This document shows positions 8,001 to 13,969 of a stretch of 13,969 nucleotides of DNA, piece by piece (position 1 is the stretch's first letter; each line of letters begins with the position of its first letter). Source of the stretch: Sulfurimonas sp. (GTDB taxonomy: Bacteria > Campylobacterota > Campylobacteria > Campylobacterales > Sulfurimonadaceae); NCBI GenBank assembly GCA_012963655.1, contig DTVI01000269.1, forward strand, positions 1-13,969. Direction: 5' to 3'. The position numbers were made by a program, and so were the translations under genes. The notes under the pieces were generated by a model. That model did no database searches and was not told the origin of the DNA. It worked only from the letters and a program-made list of their open reading frames with translations.

Positions 8001-8354
8001 GGGGCAAAACTTCATGTTTCAATTCCAAAAAAATGTAAAAAAGCAGAACTTATTTGGTTAGAGTCTAAACAAATGGCCTTTATTGGAAAGGATGATACCT
8101 TTTCTAGAGATGACGAAGAAACGCTTATAGATAAGATGTTGATTGTTGATAGGATTAGATACTTACACCCTGAAAATGTACCTATGTCTGTGTATGAAAA
8201 ACTAGCACCTAAGGCAAGATATGTTGCTTCTGAACCTTTTGTTTCACATGGAAGGTTAGAACTTATGCATTATTTTATTGAACAGTCTGTCTCTAATTCG
8301 TATCATAGATATGGTAACCTTGGAATACAAGGCATTAGTTTAGAAGAAGTATAA
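5091..8354 (+). CDS. putA: Bifunctional proline dehydrogenase / L-glutamate-gamma-semialdehyde dehydrogenase, main part after the frameshift
   Basis: PutA oxidises proline to glutamate: an FAD proline dehydrogenase passes electrons to quinone, then an NAD+ aldehyde dehydrogenase acts on the hydrolysed intermediate. From the ATG at 5091 (1087 residues) the barrel shows SIKIS (71-75), KGANQEMEL (191-199), YAPT with Tyr292, and AYLVRR with Arg310/Arg311, the proline-carboxylate site. The dehydrogenase half shows ISPWNFPIAIPVGG (547-559), catalytic Glu646 in SAETGGK and nucleophile Cys680 in SGQKCSA, then ELFGPVLSV. A C-terminal domain of about 190 residues follows, as in long PutAs, ending near SYHRYGNLGI. 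No further frameshift occurs over more than 3.2 kb. The ATG at 5091 has no ribosome site and is inside the true protein, so without repair this half may be poorly made. It is divergent from putP. Confidence 0.9.
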   Translation: MFISYLRNDISSIVIKGEDPVLSKHMQERRKEGTRVNINVIGEIVLSKEEANERIEKYIKLLENPDIDYLSIKISNLFSQIVPHAHENNINRISEQLQRVYTAAMTNTYTDKDAKTCYKFVNLDMEEYRDIQTTIDAFKNVLNQDAFKNLEAGIVIQCYLPDAMQYIKDLASWAKDRVHHGGAAMKIRIVKGANQEMELTEASLRGWPNVTYASKAESDANFKIAMDFLLDKEVAPYVHTGVASHNLFDQALAMLLAKERGVDQYVTAEMLEGMSEAAYELLKEEGLNVILYAPTATKETFTNAIAYLVRRFDENTADQNFLRHSFNLEVDSPAWDTLIQSYDDAIDLIPTVDQQAYRTQDRSLEIKKEKIDYKSYQFENESDTDFVLSQNRKWAEEISTKWKNIELVGGFTAYPVVGGKTIQGDTYIDVIDKSQYHEKKIAGSYVVANAHDIKVAIATAKADPDGWRKLSAAQRQETLMDVAHEFRLARADLIGVAAAEVGKVFTETDVEVSEAIDFVNFYPYSVAKMSGLTGVEAQGKGVGLVISPWNFPIAIPVGGIAASLAAGNTVILKAAADSILCGYRLCQCFWDAGVSKNTLQFLPAPGSLIGEELIPSSDIDFIIFTGGEKTAYEIIKTRPDVSISAETGGKDATIVTALADRDQAIKNVVVSAFHNSGQKCSATSLLVLEKEVYEDESFKKTLKDAVESLPVGSVWDFENRIGTLANLPSDKLKKAITYLDEGEEWLVQPSYADNENPYILKPSVRWGTKTNDFCHMNELFGPVLSVMCAQDLDEAIDIVNATGYGLTSGIESLDKREQDYWQEKILAGNLYINRGTTGAIVIRQPFGGMRKSAIGSGKKAGGFNYVGQFMNIHYKETNLYESCSNKYIDQMRIFLTRDTVFNDECERAMRHICHFAHWYEVEFLKEHDYSHIRGESNIIRYLPVKSVLLRIKDRDELDEILTTIMAIKMVGAKLHVSIPKKCKKAELIWLESKQMAFIGKDDTFSRDDEETLIDKMLIVDRIRYLHPENVPMSVYEKLAPKARYVASEPFVSHGRLELMHYFIEQSVSNSYHRYGNLGIQGISLEEV

Positions 8355-8644
8355 ATAAGGATTTTAGAGACTTTGGCTCTTTTATCAATAACTTTGTTCC
8401 TTCATTGGGGCAAGGTTGAAGAAGGGGAGAGGTGGATTGTATCTTTGAAGTGAAGGATAAAAATAAGTATTTGAGTAGCTCACATAAACCTCCTGCCTTT
8501 AGTGTAAGTCTTGACAATACATATGATAACAGCGTTCACCCAATTAGATAAAAAGGAAATGAAAGGGCTATAAAAATAATTTACCCTAGTTAAATGAAAA
8601 TTAGAGTATAATAATGCCAATTAATAATTAAAGGCTTTTACTAC
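8355..8644. other. Intergenic region between putA and the CNNM gene
   Basis: No convincing gene. An AGAG/CTCT hairpin followed by TTTT lies just after the putA stop (near 8366-8383) and might be a weak terminator. The stretch around 8400-8435 is rich in G on the plus strand and looks like the short noncoding dispersed repeats found in many proteobacterial genomes. A minus-strand frame (8517-8335) starts only at a TTG with no ribosome site and is not called. TTGACA occurs at 8511-8516 without a partner -10. Confidence 0.5.
8607..8612 (+). promoter_or_regulatory. -10 box upstream of the CNNM gene
   Basis: A perfect TATAAT 32 bases before the TTG start, followed by AAAGG (8630-8634) as a possible ribosome site. 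No clear -35. Confidence 0.45.
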
Positions 8645-9685
8645 TTGGACTTGTTGCTACTTTATTTCTCCCTAGCTATAGGGATTTCCTTCTTATGCTC
8701 TATCTTAGAATCTGTACTTTTATCGGCTAATATGTCTTATGTGTCTATTTTGCAAAAAGAACGTCCAAAAGTTGGAAAACTTTTTAAAACACATAAAAAA
8801 AACATTAATACATCCATTGCATCTATACTAATCTTAAATACTATAGCCCATACTCTTGGAGCTGCAGCCGTAGGTGCTCAAGCTGAAGCTATTTTTGGCT
8901 CAGCTGCTATGTTTTATATTTCTATTGTCTTAACCTTTGCGATACTCTTTCTTTCTGAAATTATTCCTAAGACCATTGGTGCCTTGTATTGGAAAGAACT
9001 AGCTCCTGTCTCAGCCTACACCATACAATTTTTTATATGGATAACTTATCCTATTATTCTCATGACACTCTTTGTTACAAACAGAATATCAAAGGGAAAA
9101 GACAGTATTAATGCCTTAACAAAGGCAGAACTACTTGAAAGTGCTCTTATGAGTGAAGATGATGGTATCTTAAGAGAAAATGAGTCTGATGTTATTGAAA
9201 ATATTCTTCTTTTAGATGAGATAAAGGTAAAAGATATTTTAACACCTCGGTCTGTTGTATTTGCACTTGAAAGTACGAAGAGTATTAAGGAAGTAATTGA
9301 AAATGAAGACCTTTTCAGATTCTCTCGTGTTCCTGTATATTCAGAGAGTATTGATAATATTACGGGTGTGGTTATGACAAAAAAACTGTTTAAACATGCC
9401 TTGAAAGATGACACTGTACAAATGAAGAGCCTAGAAAAAAAGCTTTTCAAGATTAATGAAAATGTACCTGTTTCTAAGGCATTAGACCTATTCATCAAGA
9501 AAAAGGAACATATGTTCTTAGTTCTAGATTCATATGATCAGACTGAGGGTATTATCACTCTTGAAGACTGTGTTGAAACTATTCTTGGTGTCGAAATCAT
9601 GGATGAAAGCGATAGTGTTGCTGACATGCGTGAACTTGCTAAACAAAAGATGAAGTCTAAGCGTAAGTTACAAGAAAAGCAGTAA
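8645..9685 (+). CDS. CNNM/CBS-domain membrane protein (CorC/HlyC-related family)
   Basis: This belongs to the CNNM family, linked to Mg2+ (and sometimes Co2+) efflux and often annotated as hemolysin-like. Residues 1-150 form the membrane CNNM domain, with hydrophobic segments near 2-29, 57-75, 88-107 and 124-146. They carry the family marks LNTIAHTLGAAAVGA (64-78) and SEIIPKTIGA (104-113). A cytoplasmic CBS pair follows, with VKDILTPRSVVFAL (195-208) and the closing GIITLEDCVETILG (302-315). At 346 residues it stops soon after the CBS pair and lacks the C-terminal CorC/HlyC transporter-associated domain of the longer members. The start is a TTG: the upstream in-frame stop (8612-8614) leaves no ATG or GTG, and MDLLLLYFSLAIG fits the family's N-terminus. 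Hemolytic activity should not be assumed. Confidence 0.88.
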   Translation: MDLLLLYFSLAIGISFLCSILESVLLSANMSYVSILQKERPKVGKLFKTHKKNINTSIASILILNTIAHTLGAAAVGAQAEAIFGSAAMFYISIVLTFAILFLSEIIPKTIGALYWKELAPVSAYTIQFFIWITYPIILMTLFVTNRISKGKDSINALTKAELLESALMSEDDGILRENESDVIENILLLDEIKVKDILTPRSVVFALESTKSIKEVIENEDLFRFSRVPVYSESIDNITGVVMTKKLFKHALKDDTVQMKSLEKKLFKINENVPVSKALDLFIKKKEHMFLVLDSYDQTEGIITLEDCVETILGVEIMDESDSVADMRELAKQKMKSKRKLQEKQ

Positions 9686-9764
9686 AAAAGCGTCTTTTTA
9701 TTGACTTTAAATATTTAGACCTCATGTAGAGCATATTTTCTTTATTATGGGGTAAAGGAAACCT

Positions 9765-10994
9765 ATGCCATTTTCACATTTTAATTTATCTTCTTCTCTT
9801 AAACACAAAATTCAAGTAAAAAACTTTACAAAACCAACACCTATTCAAGAAAAGGTTATTCCTCTAGTTTTAGAAAAAAAAGACCTGATGGCAAAGGCGC
9901 AAACTGGTAGTGGAAAGTCGGCTTCTTTTATCTTACCTATAGTTAATATGCTAGCTAATGATGAAAAAGAAGGGAAGGCAAAAATTAGAGCCTTAGTCTT
10001 AACACCTACAAGAGAATTAACCTCTCAAGTTGCCCAAGACTTTGAATACTTTTTACCTAAGCGTCTTAAGGTTGTTAGTATTATTGGTGGAGAACAATTA
10101 GGTGCACAAATGACAGCTATTCAAAAAGGCTGTGATGTTGTTGTTGCAACCTCGGGTCGCTTGTTAGAGATTATACGTAAGGATCAAATAAATTTTTCAC
10201 GTATTGAGTTTTTTGTACTAGATGAAGCAGATAAGATGCTTGATCTTGGCTTCGCAGAAGAACTTGAACTATTACTAAAAGAGATGCCAAGTCAGCGTCA
10301 AAACCTTATGTTCTCAGCAACCTATCCTCCAAAGGTTTTAAACTACACCTCTGCTATAAGTTCTACTGCCCTTGAAGTAGGTGTGGATAATGAAGAAGCA
10401 ACAGTCCAAAGTATTACTCAAAGAGTGATAGAGGTAAACAGCGAAAATCGTGGCCCCTTGCTTAGACACCTGATAGAAACACAAAAGTATGAGCAAACCC
10501 TAGTCTTCATGGGAAGCAAAAGAGCAGCACATAATATTGCGACTAAGTTTAGAAAGTATGGCTTTAAGGCAGAAGCCTTTCATTCTGACCTAGATCAAGA
10601 AGAACGTAACTTTACCCTTAAGCTGTTTAAAGACAATAAGGTAAAGATTCTTTTTGCAACGGATATTGCAGCTAGAGGTTTAGATATAGATGGTATTAGT
10701 TGTGTAATTAACTTTGACCTTCCACGCTCACCTAATGATTATATTCACCGCATAGGTCGTACAGGTAGGGCAGGTAGAGATGGCTTAGCTATCTCTTTCA
10801 TAGACCATGAAAGTCAAGAACATTTTAAACTAATTGAGAAACGCTCTAATATCAAACTTGAAAGAGAATCTATAAAAGGATTTGAACTTCAAGGTCAAGC
10901 CCCGCTTAAAGCAAAGGGCCCAGCACCGGTAAAGGGAAAGAAAAAAAGTAAAAAAGATAAACTAAGAGAACAAGCTTTAAAAGACAATAAGTAA
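9765..10994 (+). CDS. DEAD-box ATP-dependent RNA helicase, RhlE-like
   Basis: A cytoplasmic helicase that unwinds short RNA duplexes, likely in ribosome assembly or RNA decay. All core motifs of the 409-residue protein are visible: Q motif PTPIQ (24-28), Walker A AQTGSGKS (45-52), PTREL (81-85), TSGR (129-132), DEAD (153-156), SAT (184-186), ATDIAARGLDI (298-308) and HRIGRTGRAGRDG (328-340). Two motifs are slightly off the usual form: GKS in place of GKT in motif I, and TSGR in place of TPGR in motif Ib. The C-terminal 30 residues are Lys-rich (KGKKKSKKDK), a likely RNA-binding tail as in RhlE-type proteins. AAAGGA stands 7 bases or so before the ATG. It is probably a single-gene unit; the member (RhlE or another) cannot be fixed from sequence alone. 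Confidence 0.93.
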   Translation: MPFSHFNLSSSLKHKIQVKNFTKPTPIQEKVIPLVLEKKDLMAKAQTGSGKSASFILPIVNMLANDEKEGKAKIRALVLTPTRELTSQVAQDFEYFLPKRLKVVSIIGGEQLGAQMTAIQKGCDVVVATSGRLLEIIRKDQINFSRIEFFVLDEADKMLDLGFAEELELLLKEMPSQRQNLMFSATYPPKVLNYTSAISSTALEVGVDNEEATVQSITQRVIEVNSENRGPLLRHLIETQKYEQTLVFMGSKRAAHNIATKFRKYGFKAEAFHSDLDQEERNFTLKLFKDNKVKILFATDIAARGLDIDGISCVINFDLPRSPNDYIHRIGRTGRAGRDGLAISFIDHESQEHFKLIEKRSNIKLERESIKGFELQGQAPLKAKGPAPVKGKKKSKKDKLREQALKDNK

Positions 10995-11020
10995 GGCCTA
11001 CTCCTTAGTAAAGTGTAAAG

Positions 11021-11190
11021 AGATAAGATTCTAAGGCACTTCTAAAACTTCATTTGGTAAAGATAGATTAATTTATAAATACAACGAAATATATGTAAGC
11101 GCCAGAAAAGGCCGATGTTAGAACATAGTATGTGCAACGCGATATTTTACCTAAGGGCGGGTAAAATATCGCTCACAATGAATCTTATCT
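11021..11190. repeat. Nested inverted repeats, possible structured RNA or mini-element
   Basis: An outer perfect 11-bp inverted repeat (AGATAAGATTC at 11021-11031, GAATCTTATCT at 11180-11190) encloses a perfect 13-bp inverted repeat (GCGATATTTTACC at 11139-11151, GGTAAAATATCGC at 11160-11172, 8-base loop). TGTG (11131-11134) and CACA (11174-11177) can extend the inner stem. Just before it is ACATAGTATGT (11123-11133), a perfect palindrome around one G. No T-run follows the stem on either strand, so it is not a standard terminator. Confidence 0.7.
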
Positions 11191-11346
11191 TAAGTTTTTG
11201 GCTCATTTGTCTCAGGCTCTTATCCCTTAGAAAGTTTTGGTTTTGCTCATTTTATCTATTTTTAGGTATAATTCTTACAATAAGCAAAGTGAGAAGAACA
11301 AGATATAAATATATGAACCATGTCCTCCTCCCCTTGTAACTTCCAC

Positions 11347-11388
11347 AATACTTCTTTCCCTACAACTATATACAAGAAAAGAAGTATT
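11347..11388. repeat. Spaced 11-bp inverted repeat
   Basis: AATACTTCTTT (11347-11357) and AAAGAAGTATT (11378-11388) are perfect complements separated by 20 bases. No T-run follows on either strand. It may be a weak hairpin or a binding site upstream of dld. Confidence 0.6.
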
Positions 11389-11594
11389 CAGATTATAATT
11401 TATGGTATAAAACCCCTACAAATAAAAGATAATCTTATAGTATATGCTTATGTAATATTTGAAAATCATCTATATATGATAGTATAAAGTTATGATTTAC
11501 ATAAAACTAGTATTAGAATTATTATTAAACAAAGAAAATAAAAAAATGATTTTAGTTCAACACATATTTTATAAATAATTAAAAGGATAATATA

Positions 11595-13319
11595 ATGACA
11601 AGAACAGTAGAACAAGATGCAGTAATTCAAGAATTTGAAAATATTGTGGGAGGAAACAAGGTTCTAACAAAAGAAAGTAAAACATCTTATTATAGAAGTG
11701 GATTTCGTTCAGGTATAGGGATGGCTCTAGCGGTTGTTTTCCCAAGCACATTAGTGCAGCAGTGGAAATTAATTGAAGCCTGTGTCAAAGCTAATTGTAT
11801 CATTATCATGCAAGCAGCAAAAACAGGACTGACAGAGGGTTCTGCCCCTAGTGGAAATGATTATGATAGAGACGTGGTTATTATTAGTACCCTTGCTATT
11901 AATAAAATTCATTTAATTAATGAAGGAAAACAAGCGGTTAGTTTATCGGGAGCAACCTTACATTCACTGGACGAAACCCTAGCTAAAATAAATCGAAGTC
12001 CTCATTCTGTTATTGGTTCTTCTCAATTAGGTGCTACAGTAATAGGTGGTATTGCTAATAACTCAGGCGGTGCACTAGTAAAACGTGGTCCAGCCTATAC
12101 TGAATTTGCTATTTACGCACAAGTTGATGAAAAAGGTGAATTGCACCTTGTTAACAATCTTGGTATTGACGGACTTGGGTCTACTCCAGAAGAAATATTA
12201 ACTAACTTAGAAGAAGGTAACTTTGATCCTTCTAAGATTAATTATGATCAAGGTATCGCTTCTGATAATGAATATGAAGAACGTGTTCGAGATGTTACAT
12301 CAGATATACCGGCTCGTTATAATGCAGATGAGAGACGATTATTTGAAAGTAGTGGTTGTGCGGGTAAACTAGGTGTTTTTGCCGTTAGAACAGACACCTT
12401 TGCTATACCAAAAAGAGAACAAGTGTTTTACCTAGGAACCAATGATCCTGATAAACTTGCAAAGCTAAGAGTTGATATTTTAAGTAATTTCAAGAACCTT
12501 CCTGAGATGGGAGAATATATGCACCGTACCATTTTTAATATCACAGAAAAATATGGAAAAGACACCTTTGTAGCCATTAGATACCTAGGAACTAAAAGAA
12601 TGCCTCTTTTATATAAGATAAAGTCAAAGGCTGAGAATCTTTTAAAAGGGTTTTCATTTTTACCAAAAGATATTCCAAATAAGGTAATGCAATACACAAG
12701 TCAATTGTTTCCAAATCAGATACCTGAACGTTTACTTGAAATGAGAGATAAGTATGAGCATCATCTTATTTTAAGTATGGGAGATGAGGGAATAGAAGAA
12801 GCCTTAGCTTACCTAGAAGAAAACTGGTCTGAAGATAAAGAAGACTCAAATGGTGGGTATCTAGTATGTACTCCGGTAGAAGCTGAAAAAGCAATACTTC
12901 ATAGATTTGCTGCTGGTGGAGCCGCTGGACGTTACACGGTTATGCATGAAAAGACTATTGCGGGTATGTTACCACTAGATATTGCCTTACGTCGTAATGA
13001 TACACAATGGGTTGAGACACTACCTCAAGAAGTGCAAGACAATATAGATGTTACCTTACATTATGGGCATTTCATGTGTAATGTATTTCATCAAAATTAT
13101 ATTTTCAAAAAAGGTACTGATAAGGCTAGAATGAAGGACATAATGCTTGAATTCTTAGATAAAAAAGGCGCTAAGTATCCTGCTGAACATAATGTTGGGC
13201 ACTTATATAAGGCAGAAAGCACTTTACAAAACCATTATGCCAAGCTAGATCCTACCAATACTTTTAATCCAGGAATTGGGAAATTGAGCAAGTATAAACA
13301 ATGTTGTAGTTGTTGCTAA
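11595..13319 (+). CDS. dld: Quinone-dependent D-lactate dehydrogenase
   Basis: Dld is an FAD enzyme at the inner face of the membrane that oxidises D-lactate to pyruvate and reduces quinone. The 574-residue protein aligns with E. coli Dld (571) along its length. Matching blocks are YYRSGFRSGIGMALAVVFPS (32-51), MQAAKTGLTEGS and GNDYDRDVVIIST in the FAD-binding domain (72-99), then HSVIGSSQLGATVIGGIANN (137-156) and RGPAYTE. Later come RFAAGGAAGRYTVMH and HNVGHLY near the C-terminus, and the closing FNPGIGK. The ATG is supported by AAAAGGA (11581-11587), 7 bases upstream. The last residues are KQCCSCC, a cysteine cluster I do not expect from E. coli Dld. No lactate permease gene is adjacent; the gene stands alone after a long AT-rich leader. 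Confidence 0.95.
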   Translation: MTRTVEQDAVIQEFENIVGGNKVLTKESKTSYYRSGFRSGIGMALAVVFPSTLVQQWKLIEACVKANCIIIMQAAKTGLTEGSAPSGNDYDRDVVIISTLAINKIHLINEGKQAVSLSGATLHSLDETLAKINRSPHSVIGSSQLGATVIGGIANNSGGALVKRGPAYTEFAIYAQVDEKGELHLVNNLGIDGLGSTPEEILTNLEEGNFDPSKINYDQGIASDNEYEERVRDVTSDIPARYNADERRLFESSGCAGKLGVFAVRTDTFAIPKREQVFYLGTNDPDKLAKLRVDILSNFKNLPEMGEYMHRTIFNITEKYGKDTFVAIRYLGTKRMPLLYKIKSKAENLLKGFSFLPKDIPNKVMQYTSQLFPNQIPERLLEMRDKYEHHLILSMGDEGIEEALAYLEENWSEDKEDSNGGYLVCTPVEAEKAILHRFAAGGAAGRYTVMHEKTIAGMLPLDIALRRNDTQWVETLPQEVQDNIDVTLHYGHFMCNVFHQNYIFKKGTDKARMKDIMLEFLDKKGAKYPAEHNVGHLYKAESTLQNHYAKLDPTNTFNPGIGKLSKYKQCCSCC

Positions 13320-13330
13320 AAAGTTCGTAA

Positions 13331-13811
13331 AGACTTTGGTTAAAGACAGAAAAATTAATATTTCCGGATAGTGTTGTAATCAAGATAAAAAAAGCATATC
13401 CTCATATCCATTATGAAGATATCAGTATAATACAAAAGTACTCAAATATTATTTCTGTATTAGGCATCTTAGAGGTAAATCACCTATCTCTATGCCATCA
13501 AAAATTGTTTCTGATTTTTGGTACGAGTTTTCATTTTTAGATAGAGAATATAGAGAATTTTATATAATTGCTTTTGGAAAGAACTTTGAGTGGCTTAAAG
13601 CAGAAGGTATTGAAGGAATACAAAGGGTTTGGAAAATACCTATATATTAGAAGATATAGATCCTTTTATTGCGGATAAAGTCCCGATGCTGTCTAAACTA
13701 GACCCTTTATTAAAAGTAGATAATGGGTTTTGGTATATACTTCATCTCCCCAAACTAGATAAAGAAATAGAAAGTGTTTATATGGATATTCATAAGAAGG
13801 TATATTTATAA
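13331..13811 (+). pseudogene. Broken gene for a small WHEF/HHTP-type protein of unknown function, in three frames
   Basis: Three successive frames read as one protein. Frame one (from 13331) gives FPDSVVIKIKKAYPHIHYED and QKYSNIISV. Frame two (from about 13462) gives RHLRGKSPISMPSKIVSDFW, REYREFY and EGIQRVWK, ending at TAG 13648-13650. Frame three gives TYILEDIDPF, then VPMLSKLDPLLKVDNGFWYI, to TAA 13809-13811. The order matches a bacterial family of about 190 residues that I know by the marks MPSxxVDxxWHEFIL..YxxFC..FGxFLHHTP and LPLLFxLDxxLxIxxGF; its function is unknown to me. One extra base at 13460-13461 (VFRH) and one extra A in the run at 13633-13636 (WKNTY) would join the frames. No start codon opens frame one, WHEF has become WYEF, and the HHTP block is missing. 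The damage looks real, though frameshifts alone could be sequence error. Confidence 0.65.
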
Positions 13812-13823
13812 TATATCCAAAGC

Positions 13824-13852
13824 AAAAAACCTTATCTGTGTTTTATAAGATT
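13824..13852 (-). terminator. Intrinsic terminator of the DksA-like gene
   Basis: Read on the minus strand: AATCTTAT, a 9-base loop, then ATAAGGTT running into a T-tract (13829-13824). The 8-bp stem contains one G-T wobble. It starts 7 bases after the stop of the minus-strand gene and faces the end of the pseudogene. Confidence 0.65.
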
Positions 13853-13859
13853 GATAAAC

Positions 13860-13969
13860 TTATTTTGAACTTACACAGGTATCACAAAGGCTAGCCTTGG
13901 ACATAACTAAAAGTCTTTCTAAATCAATGATACCCCCACAGTTAGTACATAAAAACGATTTAACATCAT
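13860..13969 (-). CDS. DksA/TraR-type zinc finger protein, C-terminal end (5' end outside window)
   Basis: The minus-strand frame is open from the window edge to a TAA at 13862-13860, giving 35 full codons. It shows a four-cysteine zinc site, C-x2-C-x17-C-x2-C (CTNCGG, then ERLL, then CDTC), the exact spacing of the DksA/TraR finger including the Arg-Leu between the pairs. DksA binds in the secondary channel of RNA polymerase and works with ppGpp; short TraR/YbiI-type relatives share the finger. Only the finger is in view, so DksA itself cannot be told from a relative, and the acidic coiled-coil tip is not visible. A terminator follows. Confidence 0.7.
   Translation of the reverse strand, partial: DVKSFLCTNCGGIIDLERLLVMSKASLCDTCVSSK

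Larger units (their letters stand above)
10995..11594. other. Long gene-poor intergenic region before dld
   Basis: About 600 bases. A plus-strand frame at 11115-11339 has no ribosome site and is all hydrophobic low-complexity sequence over the inverted repeats, so it is not called. The left half holds nested inverted repeats (see 11021-11190), the middle a spaced 11-bp inverted repeat (11347-11388), and the right half is very AT-rich with TTATGTAA (11448-11455) and TTACATAA (11497-11504) facing each other and a TATAAA at 11483-11488 that may serve dld. No tRNA, tmRNA, SRP or RNase P RNA signature is seen. Confidence 0.6.

Noticed and set aside
8480..8494. Perfect AGGAGG followed by ATG-TGA on the minus strand
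   Set aside because: The spacing is only 3 bases and the start is followed at once by a stop; most likely chance.
8335..8517. A 60-residue minus-strand open frame overlapping the putA end
   Set aside because: Starts only at a TTG without a ribosome site, overlaps putA, and its content looks like translated dispersed repeat.
9046..9498. A 150-residue minus-strand open frame inside the CNNM gene
   Set aside because: Antisense shadow: Ser/Phe-rich and fully inside a well-supported gene. The same applies to other antisense frames inside oadA, oadB, putA and dld.
9685..9699. AAAAAG-CGT-CTTTTT hairpin after the CNNM gene as a terminator
   Set aside because: The stem is nearly all A-T with a 3-base loop, overlaps the stop codon, and is followed by only one more A/T base before mixed sequence; too weak to call.
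10992..11007. TAAGG/CCTTA hairpin at the helicase stop as a terminator
   Set aside because: Five base pairs and no T-run after it.
11115..11339. A 74-residue plus-strand open frame
   Set aside because: No ribosome site, hydrophobic low-complexity content, and it runs straight over the 13-bp inverted repeat.
1..13969. CRISPR array, tRNA or rRNA genes, insertion sequence, phage or defence genes
   Set aside because: No regularly spaced repeats, cloverleaf patterns, transposase motifs or phage genes were seen on either strand.

Overview
The window is AT-rich and gene-dense on the left, and looks like chromosome from a member of the Campylobacterota (former Epsilonproteobacteria). The case rests on the look of the OadA C-terminal half and of an OadB carrying an extra periplasmic N-terminus, a long PutA without an N-terminal ribbon-helix-helix domain, and E. 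coli-type Dld. An Arcobacteraceae or Sulfurimonas-like genome would fit, but the genus cannot be fixed from the sequence alone. There are no rRNA or tRNA genes, no CRISPR array and no complete mobile element.

Layout. (1) 1-2304, plus strand: the 3' part of oadA (biotin-carrying alpha subunit of a Na+-pumping oxaloacetate decarboxylase, or the pyruvate carboxylase B paralogue), then oadB 5 bases later. (2) 2305-2795: gene-poor; a terminator-like hairpin, then a 42-bp tandem repeat inside a broken small reading frame. (3) 2796-4675, minus strand: putP (Na+/proline symporter) and, overlapping it by ATGA, a small exported Cys-containing protein of unknown function. (4) 4676-4770: short divergent promoter region. 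(5) 4771-8354, plus: putA, the bifunctional proline dehydrogenase / P5C dehydrogenase, split by a single-base frameshift around 5050. (6) 8355-9685: intergenic with repeat-like sequence, then a CNNM/CBS membrane protein with a TTG start. (7) 9765-10994: a RhlE-like DEAD-box RNA helicase. (8) 10995-11594: about 600 bases without a convincing gene but with strong inverted repeats, possibly a structured RNA. (9) 11595-13319: dld, respiratory D-lactate dehydrogenase. (10) 13320-13811: remains of a small protein gene in three successive frames. (11) 13860-13969, minus: the C-terminal zinc finger of a DksA/TraR-type protein, cut by the window edge, with its own terminator.

How the genes work together. 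The recognised enzymes suit life on organic and amino acids: PutP brings in proline with Na+, PutA oxidises it to glutamate and feeds electrons to the quinone pool, Dld oxidises D-lactate to pyruvate at the membrane, and OadAB links oxaloacetate/pyruvate interconversion to Na+ export, which in turn could power PutP. This metabolic link is inference; only the putP/putA pairing is supported by gene layout.

No clear undescribed system is present. The best leads are the frameshifted putA, the unknown exported protein tied to putP, the repeat-coding broken frame at 2349-2558, the nested inverted repeats at 11021-11190, and a set of apparent one-base losses that may be either gene decay or sequencing error.
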